From positions 1 to 13,052 of the forward strand of contig CANLGS010000035.1 in the NCBI GenBank assembly GCA_947490035.1: a stretch of 13,052 nt of DNA. The letters run 5' to 3'. A model generated the notes under the pieces. That model saw nothing but the letters and a program-made list of their open reading frames with translations, made no database searches and was not told the DNA's origin. This DNA comes from Gemmataceae bacterium (lineage in GTDB: Bacteria > Planctomycetota > Planctomycetia > Gemmatales > Gemmataceae). Shown here piece after piece: positions 1 to 5,822 of the stretch. A program made the position numbers and the translations under genes. Positions within the stretch are counted from its first letter, which is position 1, and every line of letters begins with the position of its first letter.

Positions 1-332
1 AGAGAAAACAGAAGGCCGTGTTTGAAAACACTCTTTCTCTTCTCTGATCGTGTCTTTCTTCTGCGTTTATCGTGCGGCTCTCTTCTCTTCTTTTTGTGCC
101 CTTTGTGCTTTTTCGTGGCTAATCTTCTTGTCTCACTTTGACACGCCCATTGTGCCGCGCGGAGCCTCGAAACGCGATGTCGGAACGGGACACCCACTCG
201 CCTATTTCCAGCCCTCGGAGAAGGCTGAAAACGGGCGCGGGAATTTTCACCCAACCGACATCCGGTGTCCGCACGCGGCGCGGTATACCCACCTCACTAA
301 CCCGTCAGCCCGTCCCAAACCGGAGAATGCTC
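1..332. other. Gene-poor leader region with repeat debris
   Basis: No convincing gene is seen here. Bases 5-16 (AAAACAGAAGGC) match the inner part of the long inverted repeat at 1582-1695. The following T/C-rich stretch to about 130 (ending in a TTTGTGCTTTTTCGTGGC run) has the low-complexity look of repeated intergenic DNA and resembles the last 30 bases of the window. The frame upstream of the macro-domain start stays open from 138, but its residues are basic and low in complexity, unlike the protein that follows. A TTGACA lies at 138-143 without a matching -10 box, so I do not call a promoter. Confidence 0.4.
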
Positions 333-1025
333 ATGTCGGTGAAGTTCATGAAGCCCGTGCTGAACGTCGTTCTGGTGGACGTGAACTCGGCGGTCGTTCA
401 GGCGTGGCTGGCGGCGTTCGCGGACACGCCGGAAGTCGAGATCACGCACGGCTCGATGCTCTCGCAACCGGTCGATGCCTGGGTCACGCCGACCAACTCC
501 CGCGGGCGCATGGACGGTGGACTGGACGCCGTCGTCAAGCGGTTCCTCGGCTCCCGGATCGAGCGCCGCGTGCAGGCCGAAATCGGCGAGCGCTTTAACG
601 GGTCGATGCCGATCGGCGCCGCGACCTGCGTGACGACCGACGCGGAACTCCCGAAGTACCTCATCTCGACGCCGACGATGGTGAACTCGGCGGAGAACGT
701 GAGTAACACGTTCAACGTGGCGCTGGCGTGCGCCGCGGCGTTCCAGGCGATCCACCAGCAGAACGCGCGCATCCCCGACAGCATCCTGTCGGTGGCGATT
801 CCGGGTCTGGGCGCCGCGACCGGGCGCGTGCCGCCGCGGGTGTGCGCGAACCTGATGTGGACCGGCTACACGCTGTTCAACGACCACGACTTCCGCGACT
901 ACGACACCCTGCGCGACACGCTTCAGGAGCAACTCGGCGCGATCGGTCCGCGCCTGGAACGCAACCGCGTCCGCGTGCAACCGCCCGTGGTGCTGGAAGA
1001 ACACAACGACGGCTGCTGCCACTAG
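333..1025 (+). CDS. Macro-domain (ADP-ribose-binding type) protein
   Basis: A 230-residue protein with the layout of a macro (Appr-1''-p processing) domain. VDAWVTPTNSRG followed by GGLDAVV (about 47-68) matches the Asn-containing ligand loop. GAATCVTT (about 95-102) and the strand ending STPTM (112-116) follow. SVAIPGLGAATGRVPP (153-168) corresponds to the second, phosphate-contacting loop. Macro domains bind ADP-ribose or related nucleotides, and some remove ADP-ribose from proteins. Catalysis cannot be judged here. The tail ends in DGCCH, which is unusual. I chose ATG 333 because GGAGA (322-326) lies 6 nt upstream; ATG 327 is an in-frame alternative two codons longer. No toxin-type ADP-ribosyltransferase is next to it, so it appears to be a stand-alone gene. 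It is cytoplasmic, with no signal peptide or membrane segment. The family call is fairly secure; the substrate is unknown. Confidence 0.8.
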   Translation: MSVKFMKPVLNVVLVDVNSAVVQAWLAAFADTPEVEITHGSMLSQPVDAWVTPTNSRGRMDGGLDAVVKRFLGSRIERRVQAEIGERFNGSMPIGAATCVTTDAELPKYLISTPTMVNSAENVSNTFNVALACAAAFQAIHQQNARIPDSILSVAIPGLGAATGRVPPRVCANLMWTGYTLFNDHDFRDYDTLRDTLQEQLGAIGPRLERNRVRVQPPVVLEEHNDGCCH

Positions 1026-1048
1026 CGCAGACAGCGCGAAGCGAAACT

Positions 1049-1076
1049 GAACCGGCCGCCTTCGGGCGGCCGGTTC
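1049..1076 (+). terminator. Rho-independent-type terminator hairpin after the macro-domain gene
   Basis: A perfect 12-bp stem (1049-1060 pairing with 1065-1076) is capped by a stable C(TTCG)G tetraloop, 23 nt after the stop codon. The T-tract that follows is weak (GCGTTGTATT), as is common in GC-rich genomes. It separates the macro-domain gene from the next gene. Confidence 0.65.
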
Positions 1077-1084
1077 GCGTTGTA

Positions 1085-1113
1085 TTGGTGACTGCCCGCG
1101 AACGCGGTATCAT
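1085..1113 (+). promoter_or_regulatory. Possible sigma-70-like promoter for the YkgJ-type gene
   Basis: TTGGTG (1085-1090) and TATCAT (1108-1113) are separated by 17 bp. They lie just after the terminator and about 30 nt before the GTG start at 1144. The -10 box matches the consensus at five of six positions; the -35 box is weak. The position fits well, but in GC-rich DNA one such match is not proof. Confidence 0.35.
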
Positions 1114-1143
1114 CATGAGCACCGATACCGGAGCAGCGCAACC

Positions 1144-1572
1144 GTGAGCGACGAGAAGCAGGCCAACGAACCGTGGTACGCGGACGGACTCGCGTTCGAG
1201 TGTACGCAGTGCGGCGACTGCTGCACCGGCACGCCGGGGTTTGTGTGGGTCACCGACGAGGAACTCGAAGCGCTCGCCGCGTTCCTCGGCCAACCGCTCG
1301 ACGAGGTGCGCGACCTGCACACGCGCAAGGCGCGCGGGCGCGTCACGCTCCGCGAGAAGGGCAACGGCGACTGCGTCTTCTACGACCGCGCGAAGGGCTG
1401 CACGGTGTACAAGGTGCGCCCGGCGCAGTGCCGCACGTGGCCGTTCTGGGACAGCAACGTCGCGACCCCCGGCGACTGGAAGCACACCAGCGAAGCGTGC
1501 CCCGGTTGCGGCAAAGGCGAGGTCATCCCAGTCGAGGAAATCTCCCGCCGGCTCAAGGTGATTCGGATGTGA
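1144..1572 (+). CDS. YkgJ-family cysteine-cluster protein
   Basis: A 142-residue soluble protein with the cysteine pattern of the YkgJ family (putative zinc- or iron-chelating, sometimes labelled Fe-S cluster-containing). CTQCGDCC is at 20-27. Further cysteines lie at 77 (GDCVFY), 86 (GCTVYKVRPAQC), 96 (CRTWPFW), 119 and 122 (CPGCGKG). The spacing suggests a metal-binding core. The biochemical role of the family is not firmly established; it has been suggested to act on metal or protein maturation. The start is GTG 1144 with GGAG (1130-1133) about 10 nt upstream. A 10-codon reading frame begins at ATG 1115 and ends in the TGA at 1145-1147, overlapping this start. A second gene of the same broad family follows at 1710 after a long inverted repeat. 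Confidence 0.8.
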   Translation: MSDEKQANEPWYADGLAFECTQCGDCCTGTPGFVWVTDEELEALAAFLGQPLDEVRDLHTRKARGRVTLREKGNGDCVFYDRAKGCTVYKVRPAQCRTWPFWDSNVATPGDWKHTSEACPGCGKGEVIPVEEISRRLKVIRM

Positions 1573-1581
1573 AAGGCAGAC

Positions 1582-1695
1582 AAGAGCCGCGGATGACGCG
1601 GGGGGACGCAGATAAAACAGAAGGCGAAGAGTGTTTTCAAGAACTGGTTTCGCCTTCTGTTTTATCTGCGCCCCCCTGCGTCGTCCGCGGCTCTT
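1582..1695. repeat. Long inverted repeat between the two YkgJ-type genes
   Basis: Arms 1582-1628 and 1649-1695 (47 nt each) are complementary with three mismatches and enclose a 20-nt loop. The left arm starts AAGAGCCGCGGATGACGC and ends ACAGAAGGCGAA. A shared 12-mer (AAAACAGAAGGC) also occurs at 5-16, which suggests a dispersed repeat family. The right arm ends only 14 nt before the next start codon. If transcribed it would form a very stable hairpin, possibly acting as a terminator or in RNA processing. Confidence 0.85.
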
Positions 1696-1709
1696 CTTCT
1701 TGGTCCTCC

Positions 1710-2204
1710 ATGACTGACAACATGCGGAAGGAAGTGCTCGCGGTGTACGCGGTCGCGGACGCGGCCGTGGGCGCCGTTGGGCCGCGCTGCGACGCCTCCG
1801 GCCGCTGCTGCCGGTTCACCGAGTACGGACACACGCTCTTCATCAGCGCGTTCGAAGCTAAGATTCTGCTCGAACACGCGCCCGCTTACGAACAGCCCGT
1901 TTCACGCGACGGCTGCCCCTTCCAGATTGGCGGCCTCTGCACCGCACGCGACGCGCGCCCGCTGGGGTGCCGCATCTACTTCTGCGATGAGAGTTATCAG
2001 GCGCGCATGGCCGAGATCACGGAAGACGCGATCGCGCAACTGAAGCAGATCGCGGACGCGTACGGCACCGGCTGGCACTACGCGCCGCTTCACCACTTCC
2101 TGAACGAACCGCGCGAAGCGGGGCCAAACAATCGGGCAGGCGATAGCATGACACCGCCCGCGACACGGGTGCCGCTGCCCGTCGTTACTCACTCCGGGGG
2201 CTGA
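1710..2204 (+). CDS. Second YkgJ-like cysteine-cluster protein
   Basis: A 164-residue protein related in plan to the YkgJ-type protein upstream, but with a changed first cluster: CDASGRCC (27-34) has C-x5-C-C instead of C-x2-C-x2-C-C. Later cysteines are at 69 (DGCPF), 77 (GLCTARDARPLGC), 87 and 92 (CRIYFC), the usual second half of the family. A metal-binding role is therefore likely but unproven. Residues 100-120 are probably helical. The tail after about 135 is Pro-rich and looks disordered. ATG 1710 is the first start after the inverted repeat, but no Shine-Dalgarno sequence precedes it (upstream is CTTGGTCCTCC). ATG 1722 is an alternative, also without one. The beta-propeller gene follows 27 nt downstream and may be co-transcribed. 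Confidence 0.75.
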   Translation: MTDNMRKEVLAVYAVADAAVGAVGPRCDASGRCCRFTEYGHTLFISAFEAKILLEHAPAYEQPVSRDGCPFQIGGLCTARDARPLGCRIYFCDESYQARMAEITEDAIAQLKQIADAYGTGWHYAPLHHFLNEPREAGPNNRAGDSMTPPATRVPLPVVTHSGG

Positions 2205-2231
2205 CGCCGCCCGGCTCGCCAGGAGGTTCGC

Positions 2232-3443
2232 ATGTCCCGCTTCGCTGCCGCTACTCTCCTTACACTCGCGCTCACTCTCTCACTGAACGCCGCCGACTGG
2301 CCGCAGTTCCTGGGGCCGAACCACGATAACAGCACGGCCGAACCCGTCGCCGCGTGGAAGGGCGACCTCAAGCCGGTCTGGACCAAGCCGGTGGGCGAGT
2401 CGCACAGTTCGCCCGTCATCGCGGACGGCGTCGTGTACGCGTTCTACCAGCCGAAGGGGAAGAACGCCGACGCGCTCGCCGCGTTCGACGCCAAGACCGG
2501 CGAGTTGAAGTGGGAGAAGAGCTACGACCGCCCGGAGTTCAAACCGCTGTTCGGCAACGGGCCGCGCGGCACGCCTTCGGTGGCTGGCGGGAAGGTCTTC
2601 ACCTACGGCGGCACCGGGTTCCTCGCGTGCTGGGACGCCAAGACCGGCGAGGTCGATTGGAAGGTAGACGCGCTCAAAGACTTCGGCGCGAAGAACCTGT
2701 TCTTCGGCACCTCCGCGTCGCCGTTGGTGGCGGGCGACAAGGTGGTTGCGCTCGTCGGCGGGAAGGGCGCGGGGATCGTCGCACTGGAGGCCAAGACCGG
2801 CAAGACCGCGTGGAAGGCCACCGACGACCCTTCGAGCTACGCTTCGCCCACGATCATCAACGGGCAGATCGTGGCGCTCACCGGATCGCACGTGCGCGGC
2901 CTCGGGATGGACGGCAAGCCGGTGTGGGAGGTGCCGTTCAAGGACAAGCTGAACGAGTCGTCCACGACGCCGCTGCTGGCGGGCGGGATGGTCTTCGCGA
3001 GTTCCGTGACGGCCGGCAGCATCGCGGTGAAGGTGACCGGCGACAAGGTCGAGAAGGTGTGGGACAACAAGGCGCTGACGTGCTACTTCTCGACGCCCGT
3101 TGTGGTCGGCGAATACTTGTACATGGTGAACGGCAAGGCGTCGCTGACGAGCGCGAGCATCAACTTGCGGTGCGTCGAACTGAAGACCGGCAAGATGGTG
3201 TGGGAGGAGAAGGACGTGGGCAAGTACCACGCCGCGATCCTGCGGTGCGGCCCGGCGGGCAAGGAGAAACTCGTGATGCTCGACGACACCGGCAACCTCA
3301 CGCTGTTCGAGGCGAACGCGAAGGAGTTCAAGCCGCTCGCCAAGAGCAAGGTGTGCGGCAACACGTGGGCGCACCCGGCCCTCGTGGACGGCAGGTTGTA
3401 CCTGCGCGACGAGAAGGAACTGATGTGCTTCGAGTTGAAGTAG
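2232..3443 (+). CDS. Secreted PQQ/BamB-like beta-propeller protein
   Basis: A 403-residue protein beginning with a signal peptide (MSRFAAATLLTLALTLSLNA, cleavage probably near residue 20-21). ADWPQFLGPN then follows, the characteristic opening of planctomycete PQQ-like repeat proteins. Blade motifs of the A/W-type are at 84-94 (FDAKTGELKW), 133-143 (CWDAKTGEVDW), 184-194, 226-232 (MDGKPVW) and 315-324 (VELKTGKMVW). The fold is a WD40-like quinoprotein propeller related to BamB. No catalytic residues of PQQ dehydrogenases are recognisable, so a binding or scaffold role in the periplasm or envelope is more likely. The start is secure: AGGAGG (2221-2226) lies 5 nt before the ATG. The TAG stop at 3441-3443 overlaps the first bases of an inverted repeat, but the protein ends naturally after the last strand. 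Confidence 0.88.
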   Translation: MSRFAAATLLTLALTLSLNAADWPQFLGPNHDNSTAEPVAAWKGDLKPVWTKPVGESHSSPVIADGVVYAFYQPKGKNADALAAFDAKTGELKWEKSYDRPEFKPLFGNGPRGTPSVAGGKVFTYGGTGFLACWDAKTGEVDWKVDALKDFGAKNLFFGTSASPLVAGDKVVALVGGKGAGIVALEAKTGKTAWKATDDPSSYASPTIINGQIVALTGSHVRGLGMDGKPVWEVPFKDKLNESSTTPLLAGGMVFASSVTAGSIAVKVTGDKVEKVWDNKALTCYFSTPVVVGEYLYMVNGKASLTSASINLRCVELKTGKMVWEEKDVGKYHAAILRCGPAGKEKLVMLDDTGNLTLFEANAKEFKPLAKSKVCGNTWAHPALVDGRLYLRDEKELMCFELK

Positions 3444-3546
3444 GTGCCGCGAGCCGAGCGGCACGGGCTGGCCCGCGCGTGAGCAACACGGACCATCCCG
3501 ACGCGACAGAACTTGCGAAGTCGTGCCGCTCGGCAAGCGGCACCTA
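3441..3546. repeat. Inverted repeat overlapping the stop codon of the propeller gene
   Basis: Arms 3441-3465 and 3522-3546 are 25 nt each and complementary except for two adjacent bases, with a 56-nt spacer. Each arm is also a small hairpin of its own: GTGCCGC and GCGGCAC flank a 7-nt loop. The left arm begins with the TAG of the upstream gene. The right arm ends 19 nt before the likely start of the next gene. It could fold as two small hairpins or one large one at the 3' end of the mRNA. Confidence 0.8.
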
Positions 3547-3565
3547 CCAAGAACCAGGTGCCACC

Positions 3566-4117
3566 GTGGTCGGCGGTCTAATCCTCGCGGCGGCTCTGGT
3601 GCTGGTCGGGCTGGCGACGGCGGCGCGCCAGCGCAAGGCGCTGCGCGCGCTGGCCGACGAGCCGTTCCTGGCCGACGCGGACCGCGCGTACCGGCGCGGG
3701 CAGGCTCGCCGCCGGGCGCTCACGTCCGGGTTGCTCGTACTCATCGGCGGCTTGATCGCCATCTACTACCTGTCCGGCATGGACGCGCGCATGGACGCCA
3801 TCGCGGCACGCGACAAGACCGACCCCGATGCCGAACCCGACCCCCGCGCGGAATCGGACCGGCAGTTCACGAAGCAGGTCGGCTTCTACTGGATCGGGGT
3901 GATGGGGTTGGTGTTCGTCGCCGCGTGCCTCGCGGTCGCGGACTTCTGGGCGACGCGCAAATACTGGATGGCGCGCTACAAGGAATTGAAGGCCGATCAC
4001 GAAACGAAGTTGCAACGCGACCTGGCCGTGTACCGGCAGCAGAAGTTGAACGCGCGCGTGCCGGGCCTCAAGCCGCCGACTACCGACGACACCGCCACCG
4101 ACGAGCCGCCGGTGTGA
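3566..4117 (+). CDS. Small three-helix membrane protein, unknown function
   Basis: I do not recognise a named family. The 183-residue product has three hydrophobic segments: about 2-20 (GGLILAAALVLVGLA), 53-70 (SGLLVLIGGLIAIYYLSG) and 106-126 (GFYWIGVMGLVFVAACLAV). A charged loop separates the first two, and an acidic Asp/Pro-rich stretch (84-98) precedes the third. The C-terminal 55 residues are charged and helical (ARYKELKADHETKLQRDL) with a Pro/Thr-rich tail, probably cytoplasmic. GTG 3566 puts the first helix at the N-terminus and has a weak AGGTG 5 nt upstream. GTG 3479 is in frame but would translate the inverted repeat. The gene is likely transcribed after the propeller gene and converges with the gene at 4168-5106. 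Confidence 0.65.
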   Translation: MVGGLILAAALVLVGLATAARQRKALRALADEPFLADADRAYRRGQARRRALTSGLLVLIGGLIAIYYLSGMDARMDAIAARDKTDPDAEPDPRAESDRQFTKQVGFYWIGVMGLVFVAACLAVADFWATRKYWMARYKELKADHETKLQRDLAVYRQQKLNARVPGLKPPTTDDTATDEPPV

Positions 4118-4167
4118 CCGCGTTTCTCCTGGGAACGTGGGCGTCCCCTGCCGCTTCGCCGAGAAGA

Positions 4168-5106
4168 TCACGCGGCCCGCGCGACCGTCTGGGCGTCGGC
4201 CGGCACCGCGACCGGCACCGTTCGTCCGGCCAACCGCGACAACACTTCCGCCACCTGGAACGGGTTGAGCGTCTGAATCACTTCCGATTCGACCGCCATT
4301 GTGGGGAACCGAACTTCCGCGTCGGGCGCCGGGCGCACGACGCTTGGGGCGGCCAGCACGACGCGCTCGCCGTTGACGCGGGGCACCATCGCGAGCGGTT
4401 GCGTCGGCCAGAGCCAGCGGCCGCACCCGGCGAACCCGGCCGGGAGTGTGCCGTCGGGCAGCAGTGCCGCCGGCGCGAACAGTTGAAGTGCGCAGAACCC
4501 CTCCCCAACCCCTCCCCTAAGAAGGGAGGGGCTAAAACCCGAACGCGGCGCGCTCGCGTTTCCTGTCTGCTCTTCTCCCCCTCCCTTCTTAGGAGAGGGG
4601 GCCGGGGGGAGAGGTTCCGCGAGCAGGCGGTGGAGTTGCGCGACGCTGGCGGCGCCGCGGACGTGCAGCCTCACGCCGGTGCGGGTGTGCGGCGTGAGCG
4701 CGAGAAACACCTCGTCGTCCGGCACCGTGAGCAGGTCCGCGAGGTCGTTCGCGGCGAGGCAATGGGACGCCAGCGCGACTGCCGCGGCCGAAAAGCCGTC
4801 GAGCGCGCGGGCCACGCGGCGCACCTCGACGTGTGCGAGCAGGGTCGGCATTTCGGTGGCTATGAGGTCCGCAAGACCGGCGAAGCGGTCGGGCGGCTTG
4901 GCGCGAGCGGCTTCGAGTTCGGCCTGACGCTTCGGGTCAAAGAAGAATACCGCCGGCTCGTTCCACCGCGACCGGAGTTGCTTCGCGGCCCGCGCGAGTG
5001 CGTCTCGCAGCAGAATGAGACGCGGCCGCGCGGCGAACGCGGGGTCGGGCGCGCGGGCTGGTTCGGCGGGTAACAGACCGGAGCGGCGGAAGATTTCGGC
5101 GAGCAT
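4168..5106 (-). CDS. Hypothetical protein with in-frame palindromic insert
   Basis: A 312-residue protein of no family I recognise. The N-terminal part (1-70) is rich in Ala, Arg and Leu helices. Residues 60-160 form an alpha/beta-looking region without catalytic motifs I can name, including DDEVFLALTPHTRTGVRLHV (about 128-148). The C-terminal part holds FAPAALLPDGTLPAG and WPTQPLAMVPRVNGERVVL. There is no signal peptide or membrane segment. The start is well supported: AGGAGGA (complement of 5114-5120) lies 7 nt before the ATG. Residues 164-204 are encoded by a palindromic repeat of 123 nt (41 codons) and look foreign: EPLPPAPSPKKGGG, then SPSLLRGGVGEGF. The gene is last in the - strand run and converges with the membrane-protein gene. 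Confidence 0.65.
   Translation of the reverse strand: MLAEIFRRSGLLPAEPARAPDPAFAARPRLILLRDALARAAKQLRSRWNEPAVFFFDPKRQAELEAARAKPPDRFAGLADLIATEMPTLLAHVEVRRVARALDGFSAAAVALASHCLAANDLADLLTVPDDEVFLALTPHTRTGVRLHVRGAASVAQLHRLLAEPLPPAPSPKKGGGEEQTGNASAPRSGFSPSLLRGGVGEGFCALQLFAPAALLPDGTLPAGFAGCGRWLWPTQPLAMVPRVNGERVVLAAPSVVRPAPDAEVRFPTMAVESEVIQTLNPFQVAEVLSRLAGRTVPVAVPADAQTVARAA
4495..4617. repeat. Palindromic element inserted in frame in a coding sequence
   Basis: The outer ends (GAACCCCTCCCC at 4495, GGGGGGAGAGGTTC ending at 4617) and the inner cores (CCCTAAGAAGGGAGGGG, and its complement around 4580-4600) form an imperfect inverted repeat. Each arm is itself a small palindrome around CTAAGAA/TTCTTAG. 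The total length is 123 nt, exactly 41 codons, so the host gene stays open on the - strand. The exact ends of the element are inferred from the symmetry. Confidence 0.8.
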
Positions 5107-5160
5107 CGGCGAGTCCTCCTTGACGGGCGCGCCGATTAGACGCGATACGCGGGCGCGCTT

Positions 5161-5467
5161 TCAAGTGGAACCGCGCGGCTGACGAGATGCGAACCGATAG
5201 CGGCCGACCTGCACTTCCCAGCGCACGACATCGACCGCGAACCAGACAACGATCGGAAGGACGACCGCGACGCGAAGTTCACCGAGTAATTGGAGCGGCT
5301 GACGAGATTCGCCGAACCCGTCCGGGTACCACAACAGGCCACGCTCCATGACGTGCATCGCCGCGATGGCGTCTGCCCTTCGTCCGTCGAGCGCGGCGGC
5401 TCGCACCGCCGCGAGCAGCGAGTCGCGCGAAGCCGGAGTGATGTACAGCGAACTGGCGCCGAGTCAT
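5161..5467 (-). CDS. Toxin-like small protein with a probable frameshift near its start
   Basis: The protein-like frame (stop TGA at 5161-5163) reads LYITPASRDSLLAAV, then DGRRADAIAAMHVMERGLLWYPDGFGES, then LRVAVVLPIVVWFAVD, and is open back to 5463 (100 codons). This pattern resembles the RelE/ParE-like small proteins of planctomycetes (helices, a YP..FGE turn, then beta strands). That assignment is an inference. The frame has no ATG: the only in-frame common start is GTG 5406, which would cut off the first helix. In contrast, an ATG at 5467 overlaps the upstream stop as TAATG, with G-rich Shine-Dalgarno-like sequence before it, but is out of frame by one base. A one-base insertion or sequencing error between 5464 and 5449 would explain both. 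It could be a pseudogene, an error, or a gene using an unusual start. Confidence 0.55.
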
Positions 5468-5775
5468 TACCCCTTCCCCTGTGCGTCCTCGCGCTCGAAC
5501 TCGGCGAGGAAATCGCTGATCGTGCCGGGCACAAGTGTCTTCCGCTCTTCAAGCAGTTCCGCTTCCGTCGGCGGCCGGTCGTCGGGGAACGCGAGGTCGT
5601 ACAGTTCGAAGAACATGCGGCGCGTCTCCTCGCGCTGGCGGGTCATTGCCGCGAGCGCGACTTCCAGTTCGGTGATGCGGCGTTTCAGGTCTGCGACCGG
5701 TTCGCCGCCCGCTAGCGGGAGGTGGCCGTTCGCTTCGGGGGCCGGTGCGTTTGGGGTCGTGTCCGTGTCGTCCAT
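5467..5775 (-). CDS. Small coiled-coil protein, unknown function
   Basis: A 102-residue protein with a disordered Pro/Ala-rich N-terminus (1-25). A heptad-like helix follows (VADLKRRITELEVALAAMTR, 27-46), then an aromatic helix (EETRRMFFELYDLAF) and an acidic C-terminal helix (PGTISDFLAEFERED). The start is supported by GGAGA (complement of 5782-5786) 6 nt upstream of the ATG. Its TAA stop overlaps the ATG of the toxin-like frame (TAATG), so the two are likely translated together. By arrangement it could be the antitoxin or partner of that protein, but no DNA-binding motif is recognisable, so this is only a suggestion. It lies 47 nt downstream of the ABC-F gene. Confidence 0.65.
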   Translation of the reverse strand: MDDTDTTPNAPAPEANGHLPLAGGEPVADLKRRITELEVALAAMTRQREETRRMFFELYDLAFPDDRPPTEAELLEERKTLVPGTISDFLAEFEREDAQGKG

Positions 5776-5822
5776 TGCGATTCTCCGGTGACGACTTCAG
5801 TGTAACAGCCCTGCGCGTAGTG

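Noticed and set aside
138..143. TTGACA as a -35 box for the macro-domain gene
   Set aside because: No -10-like hexamer at 16-18 bp downstream, and nearly 190 nt from the start.
1582..1695. Riboswitch or attenuator
   Set aside because: A simple long hairpin with no known aptamer features, and a related fragment elsewhere in the window, point to a dispersed repeat.
2280..3536. 418-residue open frame on the - strand opposite the propeller gene
   Set aside because: His/Arg/Val-rich composition typical of antisense frames in GC-rich DNA. The + strand has a signal peptide, blade motifs and AGGAGG.
2354..4117. A single 587-residue fusion protein on the + strand
   Set aside because: The first two-thirds is an out-of-frame shadow of the propeller gene, rich in Arg/Gly without fold-like pattern. 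Only the part from 3566 looks like a real membrane protein.
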